Below the pieces are notes generated by a model. It did not search any database. It saw only the letters and a list, made by a program, of their open reading frames with translations, and was not told the DNA's origin. 64,000 nt of DNA from Lichenostomus cassidix. Taxonomy: Eukaryota; Chordata; Aves; Passeriformes; Meliphagidae. The translations under genes and the position numbers were made by a program. The stretch lies in NCBI GenBank assembly GCA_008360975.2, contig CM039210.1, positions 19,987,007 to 20,051,006 on the forward strand, written 5' to 3'. Positions within the stretch are counted from its first letter, which is position 1. Each line of letters opens with the position of its first letter. Positions 51,699-61,556 of the stretch are shown in pieces.

Positions 51699-52020
51699 TG
51701 TGGCGCTGTGGCACTGATGAGCGACATAGGGACCCCAGGCAGGTGCAAAGGAGTATTCTTTGTTGCCAAAACCCCTGCCTTTTTAAGCAGTTAGCCAGTT
51801 ATCAGTTTACATAGTTTTAAGGCACAACAAGCCCAAGTAAACCAACCACCACACACCATGAGGTGGACACGTGACCGTCACACAGCAGACTCTCAGTTTC
51901 TCACATCTCTCTATTTCAGCTGAGTCATTCTCTCATAGTTCCCTTCTACTTAGCCTAAGTAACAGGCCAGAGCCATGTTACAAGGCCTTTCCTTTATAAA
52001 GCCTTACCTATCGGTAACCA
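51699..52020 (-). repeat. LTR-K, 3' LTR of alpharetro-like unit B
   Basis: On the minus strand begins TGGTTACCGATAGG right after the purine tract aaagaagggggaa (52021-52033) and ends CGCCACA at 51699. A TATAAA motif lies unusually close to its start. Confidence 0.72.
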
Positions 52021-52035
52021 TTCCCCCTTCTTTGT
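52021..52035 (-). promoter_or_regulatory. polypurine tract
   Basis: Minus-strand aaacaaagaagggggaa adjoins the TG of LTR-K, downstream of env. Confidence 0.7.
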
Positions 52036-52079
52036 TTATGTGTTGCACAGCTAAAACTGTCTGCGCTGGTAAAGCCATT

Positions 52080-53016
52080 ATCTTATCAAGACTACTACTG
52101 ATCATTTGTCACACACAAGATAAAATACATGGAATACATATCACAATCATTAAGAACATACCGATGATAACTATCCCATACATTACTAAGTATTTAAGCC
52201 ATGCCCCGAAGCTGAGGTTGTCAAGCCATGAAGACACCCCCCACCAATCACCCTCATCGTATTGCAGTACCTGTTTAGTGAGTTGCTTGATTACTAATAC
52301 TCTTATGAATGGACTCTGAATGGTCACTTAAGTTCATGCAGCACATGCCGTCAAAATCTTTGCACCCATGGCCTTGAGCCAGCAGCAAGAAATAGATGGC
52401 AGCCCTGTTTTTCAGTGTTGCACGTTGCACCGATTTAACGTCAGTTAGCGTTGCTGAAAGAGCGGCACTAGTGGCATTAGCTTCCTATGCAAGCCAACAG
52501 CTGAGCTTGTTTAAAGAAGCCAAAGAGTGAGCAGTACTGATTGCTGGTACTAAGCTAGCAGAGATACGCTCTGCAGTATTCCAGAAAGTTACCGTTGAAC
52601 CGCAGTTCTCGTTGATAACCCGTGTGCTTCACCTAACCTGATGCTGTGCTGCAAGTATTACAGCAGTCCGATTTGGATGAAATAAGGTTGGTTGGCCAAT
52701 GGTGCAAGGTCTACCAACAGCTTTGCCTGGTATACCTTTCCAGACGATCTCCCCACATATTAAGAACAAGTCCGAGGGGAGAGCAATAGCACTGATGCCG
52801 GATGTCAGTCGACTTTCCAAGGTCCGATTACACCACAAGGAAGCATTACTGAAAATACCTTTAGGAGAGACATCAAAGTTAACATTGTTCATATAAACAT
52901 CAAATATATCATAAATGTAAAAGCATTGTGAGGCACCCAAAGTCCTGAGCGTATCTAGTTCTTGCAGCTGTGAGAGCAAAGCTGGAAAGTGTTGCTGTAG
53001 TACCTGGGACAGAGAA
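52080..53016 (-). pseudogene. env: alpharetro-like unit B env, SU C-terminus to TM
   Basis: Minus-strand SU segment (53030-52629) reads LFLICGEIVWKGIPG and GRPCTIGQPTLF with several sequons, aligned by pattern with LFLICGNHAWAGIPA of the intact env at 12942. TM follows in fragments, with an anchor (YLVMYGIVIIGMFLMIVICIP) at 52327-52109. The fusion-loop and CX6CC region (52350-52620) is frameshifted. An LTR at 53017-53370 splits SU. Confidence 0.78.
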
Positions 53017-53370
53017 TGCAGCACAGACACTAATCCAGTGAGGAAGTAGAGAGAGCTTTATTGTTTACAACTTCTGCTTATATGTGCTAAAATTCCATAG
53101 GCGATTGGTCAGTGGTCACCCACCTCCTGGGGTGATTGGCTGAAGTCCTACAACGCCCAATTCCAAACACTCTCTGCCTTAAACCCAAACAGATCAGGAA
53201 AACAGAAGGTGTTCAGATATTATTTACAAAACCATCTGATTATTTTCATAGCTTGCATGGGAGAGTTTCTCAGGGAAAAGCTTCTGCTAGCAGCTTTTCA
53301 GTATCCACAGGAAAGTCATGCATCCTTCTCAGATTGTTGTACCATGTCTCATGCCTTCCTGCCATCTTTC
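53017..53370 (-). repeat. putative LTR inside env of unit B
   Basis: Minus-strand order is a TATA-like box (catataagcag, about 53085), AATAAA near 53062 and an end gtctgtgctgca at 53017, which is an LTR layout. Env reading stops and resumes at its sides. No TSD was verified. Confidence 0.55.
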
Positions 53371-53708
53371 ACCAGGTGCCCTGGCACCACAGCCTAGGCT
53401 GCAACATACCTGGGGCTGTGCAGTTTTGCTGCACACTTTCATTGTACAGCTTTCCAAAATGCTTCTTGCCAATGGGTACCCCTACCAAGCATGTGCGAAA
53501 GGGATCACTAGGGGTTGCCATAGAGATGCACATAGTATTGGTGTGCGTAGCATTTGCAAGGGTGATCCACACATTTTCACTGTCCAGTGTAGGGGGTAAG
53601 ACACTCACGGTGCCTTTGCCAATCAGAATGATGCAACAAAGTTCGCACACACCGTGAAGGAACCCATTTCACATGGTGACCTGTGGAGACACAAGCATAA
53701 CCCCTTCC
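53371..53708 (-). pseudogene. env: alpharetro-like unit B env, SU N-terminus
   Basis: The open stretch 53650-53369 contains ENVWITLANATHTNTMCISMATPSDPF and CLVGVPIG, paralleling CLLGIPLK of the intact env. Several sequons and Cys are present. The signal-peptide region is near 53650-53700. Confidence 0.72.
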
Positions 53709-54330
53709 CTACATTAACAAGTTTAGAGGTCCTGGCCACTGCCCTGTTACTGGGTCCTTTACCATCACCAGAGGCCTGAGACAAGCCTTTGTATCAAAAG
53801 AATATTGCCTTTCACATGCCGTTTGGCCAGCTTCATTCCAATTCAGGAAATTGAGAACATACAGGTCTTTTGCTAACTTATCAAGTGGGCACTCCAAGTT
53901 CCCCTTCTTTTGTTTTTGAAGCATAGTTTTTAATGTTCTGTGGGCACGTTCAACGATTGCCTGACCAGTGGGAGAGTGAGGGATACCTGTGTTGTGGGAG
54001 ATGCCCCATTGTTGTAAGAACTGGCAAGTCCACTCAGAAGCATAAGCTGGGCCATTGTCTGTCTTTATAGTGTCCAGAAGGCCCAAAGTAGCAAAACATA
54101 TGAGCCAGTGTTGAGTAACATCCTGTGTGGAGGTTTCCATTAGAAAACGTGAGAAAGTGTCAACAGTTGCATGAACATATTTTAAAAGACCGAATTCTGA
54201 AATATGAGTAACATCAGTTTGCCAGAAAGAATTGGCAGTCAAGCCTCAAGGATTGACACCCTCTGCCAAAGGAACAGGAGCAATTCCTTGGCAAGAGGGA
54301 CACAAAAGCAGAATGCCACGAGCCTGAGAG
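53709..54330 (-). pseudogene. pol: alpharetro-like unit B integrase
   Basis: Open 54242-53709. Asp in WQTDVTHIS, Asp in KTDNGPAY and Glu in GQAIVERAH are all present. The zinc domain (C pair near 54300) precedes a stop at 54243. It ends in sequence overlapping env, as in the other units. Confidence 0.88.
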
Positions 54331-54850
54331 GCAGTTAGTTGAAATTGCTTTCGTAAAGAGCGTGCATTCTGATAAAAAAGTCATGAGACAGCTTAGCCTG
54401 AGCAAACTTATTAGGCACAACATTTGGCATAACAGTGAGATCTGCACAAGTATTACCTTCCACGATAGGTCCAGGTAAACCTGTATGAGAACGAATGTGT
54501 AGCACATAAAAGTCATGTTGCTGGTTAATCAAAAGCCATAGTGTATGAAGCTCTGTAAATAAAGCTTGATTGTCAACATATCGCAAATACGAAGATTCTA
54601 AACAAAAAACTACATTAGCAGCATATGCAGAATCAGTTACAGTGTTGAGTGGTTCATCTGAAAACAACTGAAAAACATAACGGATAGCGGCTAACTCTAG
54701 GATTTGTACTGAAGCATTTTGTACAGTCATAACCCTTTTATGCCATTGGGCCGAGTCACCCTCATGCCATACTACTGCAGCTTTGCTGGTTCTGCTGGAT
54801 GCATCTGTAAAAACAGTCATTCCGTTGACGGGGATCATACTGCAGTGGTG
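54331..54850 (-). pseudogene. pol: alpharetro-like unit B RNase H
   Basis: Open 54838-54335: VFTDASSRT (Asp), LELAAIRYVF (Glu), VTDSAYAAN (Asp), GNTCADL (Asp, with R to C beside it). It runs towards the integrase zinc domain. Confidence 0.88.
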
Positions 54851-55365
54851 TTTTGCCTACAAGGGAAGGCTACCCACTTCCGTCCACAGGCGATGTGAAG
54901 GGTAGTGGATAGACAATTGTCCTGAAAAATCTGCAAGTGCAATTTGAAAGTTAGTGTCCTCTGACAACAGCCATGACAAGTTGTCCTTGTTCGCAGGCAC
55001 ATAGATTACATGTGGATCCTGGCCATTGAGCATCTGCAGCCACTCGCGGCCTTTCATGATTAGCTGCGCAAACGTGATTAACAGTGCATACAGTCTTTGT
55101 TGCCATATGAGGTAAAAATAGCCACTCCAGTACATGCAAGGGATCACTGTCATTCGGAAACCACTGAAACAAAACAGTAAAAGGTTGAAACCTGCTAGCC
55201 ACTATAGCAAGAGAAACGGGTTTATCTGGGTCCCATCTCTAGCTCTGACAATTTTCCAGTGCCTGAGCACCATGATCTAGGGCCTTCTTAGCCTCTGGAT
55301 TTAGCTGTTGGGAAGAGTTGAGATCAGAGTGTCTTACAGGGGAGACAGGAGCCTTATGCATTTCT
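54851..55365 (-). pseudogene. pol: alpharetro-like unit B RT thumb/connection
   Basis: Readable as LNPEAKKALDHGAQALENCQ, then VLFQWFPNDSDPLHVLEWLFLPHMATKT, matching EWIFLPHQ of the intact unit. Frame change near 55200. It is interrupted upstream by LTR-F. Confidence 0.82.
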
Positions 55366-56095
55366 GCTGTTTGCTCAGGCTTCTAGCAACAGGCAGTAAT
55401 TTTTATTAGGGTGGCTAGCACCCCAAGACTCGGTCTTGTTCATGGGGGTCTTTGATATTTGGCTGATTAGTCTAATATGATAGAAATTACCATTTATTAG
55501 ACACAGAAAGTAGACAGACATAGAGACATAGAACAGATTTACATACATACACATTAATGACATAATTGCAAAACTATAAAAAGTAGCTAAGACTGCAATT
55601 ATGGAATAAAATTATTGCAAAACTATAAAAATAGCTAAACTGCAATTTATAGAAAGGTACCTATTCTTCTTATTATTAGCTAGCAAGAATAATAAAAACT
55701 TAAGAACTCTATGTATCTTACCCACCAATTGGTGGTGGAAAATACTTCAAAATTCTTTCACTCAATCCCCAGGAAAGTAACCACAGAGTCTGTGTCCAGA
55801 CTCTGGGGAGAAGTTCTCCACACATCTTCAGAGCATGTGTAAGAAACCTCTACCTCTGGGATATTTCCATGAGTTTTTATAGGATAAAAGTGTGCCTTGT
55901 GTGGTCAGCAAGCACTGTCTTTGTTTGTTTTCCCACATTCTCTCTTCATTCCAAAATATAAGTTACAGTTAGGGGCTTTAGACTTTTGGGCGCCAAGAGA
56001 AAACCCCTGCCAGGCTGTTAACCCAACTAAAGTCATCTATCTTCTGCAACTGAGCAGAAAGAGAGAGAGAAGGGGGGGGGAACATCCTGCCACAC
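55366..56095 (-). mobile_element. LTR-F, copy 3, inserted in RT of unit B
   Basis: Minus-strand start TGTGTGGCAGGATG at 56095. It shares AATAAA and the aagactcggtcttg / gatatttggctgatt blocks with the other LTR-F copies. The 3' end is diverged and no TSD was verified. RT reading resumes on both sides. Confidence 0.75.
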
Positions 56096-56913
56096 AGGGT
56101 CACCCCAAGTAAAACAAACAGGGGGTGCAAAAGCTCTGTGGATAAAACTAAAATGGGACGTAACCAGGTCAAAGAACCTAACAATTTCTGAAAATCTTTT
56201 AAGGTCAGATTATCCTTAACACAAAGCTTTAGAGGCTGAGGGCAGATAGTCTGCTGAGTAATTTTCCACCCTAGGTAATGCTACAGGGCCTGTTGTTGCA
56301 CTTTCTCAGGTGCAATGACTAAGCCAGCTGCTCAAACTGCTTGAACAACAGCCTCCTGTATTGAACAAAAAACAAAATGATCTTTATCTGCAAGTAAAAT
56401 ATTGTCTTTGTAGTGGTATATGGTTGCCTCAGGAAATTGGCAGCAAACAGGATTCAGAGTAAGGTCTACCACTCTCTGGCATATAGTTGGGCTGTTGCAC
56501 ATGCCTTGTGGCAAAACTGTCCAGTGATACCTTTTCATTGGCTCTGCATGGTTCATGCTGGGCTGTGAAAAGGAAAAATGGGGTGCATCATCAGGGTGCA
56601 ATGGAATGGTAAAGAAGCAGTCTTTTAAGTCTATGACAATAATGGGCCAATCCAGAGGAATCATCGCTGGAGAGGGAAGTCCAGCTTGTAAAGCACCCAT
56701 TGGTCCAATGACTGCATTTAGTGCTTGCAAGTCATGTAAAAGTCTCCATTTACCACTTTTCTTGGGTATGAAAAAAACAGGAGTGTTCCAAGGGCTAGAG
56801 GAGGGCTGTATGTGCCCAAGAGACAGCTGTTTATCTACAAGCTGCTGTAAGCGTTGCAGCCATTCCTTACATAGGGGCCATTGAGGGACCCAGACAGGGT
56901 CATCTGTGTTTCA
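56096..56913 (-). pseudogene. pol: alpharetro-like unit B RT fingers and palm
   Basis: GPMGALQAGLPSPAMIPLDW, VIDLKDCFFTIPLHP, WTVLPQGMCNSPTICQ. The catalytic YxDD reads YKDN (about 56412-56401), so Met and the second Asp are lost. The thumb (LLGSLTWLRPIL) is near 56150. Polymerase activity is excluded by the motif. Confidence 0.88.
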
Positions 56914-57347
56914 TGTCGTTGCGGTAAAGACGGACACACGACATGCAAAAAACACAGCTCCAGGCCAGGAAGGAAGGTAGAAGAAGGATTTATTGCTACA
57001 AAGTCTCTTTTATACTATTTTCTAACATTCGTGCCATATGGCCATTGGCTCCTAAACCTGTTATTATACAATAATATAGGTTTGTTATTCCTAACACACA
57101 TCTTTTGTGGAAAACAGTCTCCCACTCACAGGTGTACATTCCTTCTTGTTTTTCTGTCCTGTTGTTTTCTGCTTCTCGCTTCCATCCATGCTAAGGTTCT
57201 CACTGGTACGAGTTGTTGTCTACACTTTATTTTTGCTTCTTGCTTCTGTTCATGCTAAGATTCTCATGGGTAAATTTTGACTGTTTTTATGTCAAACCCT
57301 GTGAGGCTGTCAGACCATCTGTCAGCCTCATCAGGTCCCACATCACA
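56914..57347 (-). mobile_element. LTR-H, copy 2, between protease and RT
   Basis: 434 bp. Minus-strand TGTGATGTGGG...CAACGACA, similar to the 5' LTR at 25513. The sequence gaacacagat occurs just outside both ends, suggesting target duplication, but exact edges are unclear. Confidence 0.72.
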
Positions 57348-57388
57348 TGAGTTTATATATGTTCAGTATCTGTGTTCAAAATGGCCGT

Positions 57389-58375
57389 TCAATGGCCCCT
57401 ATGAAAAATGGGTTGACAAAAGTCAGAGTCTATGCTGACAGTGGTTCCAAACTGTCCCAGGACATCACATCCCCATGATGTACACGGCACTGGAGCAATG
57501 AATGGTGCAATGTGGGCAGTTTGCCCTTCGGGGCCAAGAACAAGGCGGAAATGGGCACTTTGTCGAGGGCGTTGAACCCCTCCTACCCCAACCAGAGTCG
57601 AGGCAGGGTCAATCGTGGGCCAATCACTGGGCCAGTCCTTGCTTCTGATGATGGAAACATCAGCCCCAGTATCAACAAGTCCTTTGAACTCCTTACCATC
57701 AATAGTGCAAATCATGGTCGGCTGAGCTGCTGTAATAGCTCTTGCCCAAAAAATTTCATAAAGGTCTTTGAGCCAGTCCGCCTCTCCTTCTGTCTTTAGT
57801 TCTTTGATTTGATCCTTCATTTTCTGTATCATCGTGTGGATGCTCTGGCTATGAGATGACAGGTTAAAACAACACAGCTCTTCAAATTCCTCACAGCCAT
57901 GTCCATGGGCCAATAAAAGAAAGTCGATGGCCACTCTATTTTGCAGCATTGCGTGCCTGGTTGTTTGTTCATGCTCAAGTAGATAAGAGAGGGCACTCGA
58001 GGTTAGGTTAGCATGCTTTCCAAGCCAGCACTCAAGGTGGCTAAGTTCACCCAAGGCTTTTGCTGCTGCCACTCCAGGCAGGAGAAACAATGCAACGATC
58101 CTTTTAGACAATGAACAATTAATAATTTCGCTATCACAATTTGGGTCTAATTGCTGTATTCCTCTCTTTTGGCAGGCCAATTGAGTATGGTTTCTCCAAT
58201 ATAGAATTTGAGTCTTGGGTGCTAGTACAGAAAGCCTGCCGAGAGTGCACGGTCGCCCCCTTTTTTCTTATAACACACAGGTAAGGGGGTTGTGGGTTAG
58301 GGAAATACATGAGGGTAACAGATAACGGATTTTTGGGTTTGGGGAACTGCTTGAAGGCAACACAATTAGATGTTC
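57389..58375 (-). pseudogene. in-frame Env-TM / protease chimera
   Basis: One uninterrupted minus frame starts in env of unit A (GRPCTLGRL, near 58260), passes the TM fusion loop (NCDSEI...ECWLG), the CX6CC motif (CEEFEELCC) and a coil. At about 57750 it continues without a break into a retroviral protease (FWARAIT..., GLVDTGADVSII with DTG at 57673-57665), ending at 57389. Env lacks its membrane anchor and cytoplasmic tail, and protease lacks its normal gag-side linker. The join marks a deletion of a 3' LTR, 5' LTR and gag between two head-to-tail proviruses. Protease residues are intact. No promoter or signal peptide is in frame nearby, so expression is not implied. Confidence 0.85.
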
Positions 58376-58381
58376 CCGTGG

Positions 58382-58728
58382 TGTTGGAAAACGCAGTTTT
58401 CCAGCAAAACTCATGCTAACTGAGCAAGGCTTCAGCATGGTCAGCCCTCAGTAAAATTCCAACAAGCTGCAGTGGTTTGTTTGCCTGAGAATGTTCTGTG
58501 AGAAGAATGTCATGAGAAAGATTAGGGAGTCAGGAGTGTTATGAGAAAAGAATAAGGGAGTTAACAGGAGGATCCCTGAATGTGTGAGAAGCAGACTGCA
58601 GGTGTGTGTATCTATAATTAGAAATATCTGTAACAGTATATAAGTTTCTCGTTTGGTGAAATAAAATGGAGCTTACTTTATATCTCATATTGAGACTGCC
58701 GTGAGTTCCCTCTCGTCGTTTCTCTTTA
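58382..58728 (+). repeat. LTR-J, 5' LTR
   Basis: 347 bp, TGTTGGAAAACG...TCTTTA. TATA-like agtatataag near 58640 and AATAAA near 58663. The termini are TG...TA, not TG...CA. Confidence 0.94.
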
Positions 58729-58730
58729 AA

Positions 58731-58748
58731 TGGTGACCCCGACGACTA
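58731..58748 (+). promoter_or_regulatory. primer binding site, tRNA-Trp type
   Basis: TGGTGACCCCGACGACTA: the first 14 bases equal the avian tRNA-Trp site. Two bases separate it from the LTR. Confidence 0.88.
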
Positions 58749-58999
58749 CGGACCCTAACAGCGGAGTTTTACGACCTTGCTTCTGAGAGCGGTGAGAACG
58801 GAGAGGCGCCGGAGCTGTGCAGCAATGGTGTGTCAAAATCTTCGCCCGAACCGGGGAAGATCCTGCAGACACAGGCCGAATAGGACCTGCCTACCGTGAG
58901 GGCTATACTTCGGTGAACAGTACAAACTCTGGCAACTGCGAGCTTCAATAGAGTGCTTAGACGGTGTTGACCAGGACCCTGAAAACCAGCTGGATCAAA

Positions 59000-59542
59000 A
59001 TGGAATCAGAGGTAGCCCAAATTTTATTGTTATGCTTTTTAGAAAAGCACGGACTCAGTAAAACTGCCCTATCACACCTAATGGGCCTGATAGTGGTAGG
59101 ACAAGCTTATGGATTTTTTACAAATCCTATTACAGTATTCAGTGTAGGAGAGTGGTTGAATTACGGAGCTGTTTTGCTTTTGGACTGTGATAAAATTGCA
59201 AGAAAGCTTGGCAAATCATGGAGTAAAGTCGTAGCCTGCTTACAAATACATGCCACGGAGCAAAACCTTACGTGGCTCACGGCACAGAACATAACACCCG
59301 CATTGAGCAGAGAAAAACCTGTGAGTTACTGTGCCGCTTTTGCTATGCGTAAAACTTCGGCCGCGGCACAGCAGCCGGGAAAAACCCCCCGCCAGGGAGG
59401 GGGGGGAGAGAGAGCACGCCGTGCCGCTGCCGGCAACCGAGAATACAAAGTTACTCGATTGGATGAAAAATCTGTTCCTGTCTCAATGTATCACAGAGCT
59501 TGGCAATGTTACAACGAAAAGCATCTTAGCTGCTTTGTTTGA
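59000..59542 (+). CDS. gag: gag remnant, matrix-like part
   Basis: ATG at 59000 (MESEVAQILL). About 110 residues form an alpharetroviral matrix-like helical domain with FLEKHGLSKTALSHL and WSKVVACLQIHA. A Gly/Arg/Ala-rich tail after a G run at 59399-59406 leads to a stop at 59542. The nucleocapsid lies in another frame that is open across the G run, so a one-base slip or indel there disconnects the two. An in-frame upstream ATG equivalent near 58964 is possible but lies in the leader. Confidence 0.7.
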   Translation: MESEVAQILLLCFLEKHGLSKTALSHLMGLIVVGQAYGFFTNPITVFSVGEWLNYGAVLLLDCDKIARKLGKSWSKVVACLQIHATEQNLTWLTAQNITPALSREKPVSYCAAFAMRKTSAAAQQPGKTPRQGGGGERARRAAAGNREYKVTRLDEKSVPVSMYHRAWQCYNEKHLSCFV

Positions 59543-60002
59543 GAGAGTCACTGTTGGACTTTTGCCAGAACAATTGAATGCTTTGTTAGAACGAGCTCAG
59601 ATATCGCGGGTAAAGAAACAGAGTAACCAGACATCATCCCGATGTTACCGATGCGGGAGTGGGGGACACATGCGGAAGAACTGTAACGAAAAAGTTTGGT
59701 GTTCCCGCTGCAACAGAGATACTCACAGCACAGAAGCTTGTAGAAACAAAAAGAACAAACGGAAAGTGACCAGTGACCAAAACCAGCGGCGGCCCCTGCC
59801 CTTCACTGCGTGCCGCCTGCGGACCACAAACAGACCTGTGGCGGAAGTTGCTCCAACCGTGGTTTCCGGTCAAATGACGGCGAAAACAGAGGTCGCAGAG
59901 GGTGCCCCGGTGGGTGGAGCCGCGAGCCATCCACGCCTCCTTCACTGCCCCAACTGTGACGTCTGTGGTGAAACCCTAAACTCTACTCCTCCCCAAGGAT
60001 GA
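59400..60002 (+). CDS. gag: gag remnant, nucleocapsid with two zinc knuckles
   Basis: Open to 60002. A helical segment (SILAALFERV, LLPEQLNALLE) precedes two CCHC knuckles: CYRCGSGGHMRKNC (59643-59684) and CSRCNRDTHSTEAC (59700-59741). A basic stretch and a Cys-containing tail follow. Two knuckles are usual for alpharetroviral nucleocapsid. No capsid major homology region is visible, so most of capsid seems deleted. RNA packaging by matrix plus nucleocapsid is conceivable but unproven. Confidence 0.72.
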   Translation, partial: GGEREHAVPLPATENTKLLDWMKNLFLSQCITELGNVTTKSILAALFERVTVGLLPEQLNALLERAQISRVKKQSNQTSSRCYRCGSGGHMRKNCNEKVWCSRCNRDTHSTEACRNKKNKRKVTSDQNQRRPLPFTACRLRTTNRPVAEVAPTVVSGQMTAKTEVAEGAPVGGAASHPRLLHCPNCDVCGETLNSTPPQG

Positions 60003-61180
60003 GGAAATGATTGACAGCTTCAGCAGCGAACCAGAACTAACCAACAGCGTTGCCAGCAGAAACAGCAGTCTGATGCAAATGGAACAGATCGGCTCTTCTT
60101 TCAGCCTGGCTGCACTGACACCGAGACCAAAACCTATTTCCAGCAATTTACTAATAAAGAAGCATTGTAACAAGATATTATCCTGATAAAAAAATAATAA
60201 CACCTTGAATACTAAAAGCCTTGAACGAAAGTTGAATTTTGCTAAAGCATTTGTGTGTATGTGTGAATATTGTAGGCCTACTGAGAGTGTGTTGAATGCT
60301 TTAATGTGTAAATGAAGGCTGTGATTGATGAGAGTGTGATTTTGATTTCTTGAGAGTTTTAATGTGTGAATGAGGACCTGTGGGTGAAGTTATGCTGAAT
60401 AGTTTAAACTACCTGTTAAGTATCTTTAGTTAAGCATAGATTCTGTTAAAGTTAAGTAATAGTGAATTTAAATTCTATTAAGTTGTAAATTCTGTTAAAG
60501 TTAAAATTCTGTTAAGTAATATTAAGTGATGTTAATTTTAAATTCTGTTAAGTTTTAAATTTTGTTAGAGTTAAGTTGTTAAAGTAATATCAATTTTAAA
60601 TTCCATTATAGTTAAGTCCTAATTGTTAGTTTAAGATAAGATTTATTAAGATTAAGTTTTATTCATTTTCGGTGATATTGACTTTAAGTTGTAAATTTGT
60701 TAGTTTATATTATTGCACAAAAAGCTTTGCAGCTTTATATTTCTTAGTTAAAGTCAAATAATAATATCTACTATTTTCAAATATTTCATCTCATTTTATA
60801 TAGCTGACTACAAAAACAGTAACATGATAAAACACTCTCCTTATTAATATTAGTCAAAGTTTTATGTTTTAAGAAATCCCTTTTACTTAGCACCTAAGCT
60901 CTGGCCAAGCTTTGGTCCTAATTAATTGGGAAACATGCCATGAGTCCCAAGAGTTTATAAAAGCTAAACCTTCTTCCAAGTAAACTTAGAGTCCTTGTCC
61001 GGAAAAGGTTCTCTAAGCTTTACCTGTGAAGTGAATGTTTTCAGCAATGACAATTTCTAGACCATGGCAACATATCTAAATAATTTGAGAAATTTCCTTA
61101 GGTAAACTTATAACGATTCTAATAATAAGAATTACTTATAGCAAAGCAAATTAATCTGATAACAGACAACGTCTGTTCTC
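60003..61180 (+). other. AT-rich spacer of the non-autonomous element
   Basis: No ORF. Between about 60415 and 60700 degenerate repeats of taaattctgttaaagttaagt occur many times. The rest is AT-rich with no domain. It occupies the place of pol and env. Confidence 0.8.
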
Positions 61181-61183
61181 ACA

Positions 61184-61199
61184 AGCGAAACGGGGGAAC
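61184..61199 (+). promoter_or_regulatory. polypurine tract
   Basis: gcgaaacgggggaac immediately before the 3' LTR. Confidence 0.85.
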
Positions 61200-61556
61200 T
61201 GTTGGAAAACGCAGTTTTCCAGCAAAACTCATGCTAACTGAGCAAGCCTGAGCAAGGCTTCAGCATGGTCAGGCCTCAGTAAAATTCCAACAAGCTGCAG
61301 TGGTTTGTTTGCCTGAGAATGTTCTGTGAGAAGAATGTCATGAGAAAGATTAGGGAGTCAGGAGTGTTATGAGAAAAGAATAAGGGAGTTAACAGGAGGA
61401 TCCCTGAATGTGTGAGAAGCAGACTGCAGGTGTGTGTATCTATAATTAGAAATATCTGTAACAGTATATAAGTTTCTCGTTTGGTGAAATAAAATGGAGC
61501 TTACTTTATATCTCATATTGAGACTGCCGTGAGTTCCCTCTCATCGTTTCTCTTTA
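61200..61556 (+). repeat. LTR-J, 3' LTR
   Basis: 357 bp. Identical to the 5' LTR except for two substitutions and a 10-bp tandem duplication (gagcaagcct repeat near 61240). Confidence 0.94.

Larger units (their letters stand above)
58382..61556 (+). mobile_element. non-autonomous LTR element with gag remnant (TSD CCGTGG)
   Basis: Complete 3175-bp unit: 5' LTR, tRNA-Trp-like primer site, leader, matrix-like and nucleocapsid-like coding, about 1.1 kb AT-rich spacer, polypurine tract, 3' LTR. Perfect duplication ccgtgg at 58376-58381 and 61557-61562. No pol or env. The host env/integrase overlap reads through when it is removed. The two LTRs differ by two substitutions and a 10-bp repeat, so insertion is recent. 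It must use enzymes supplied by another alpharetro-like ERV. Confidence 0.94.
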
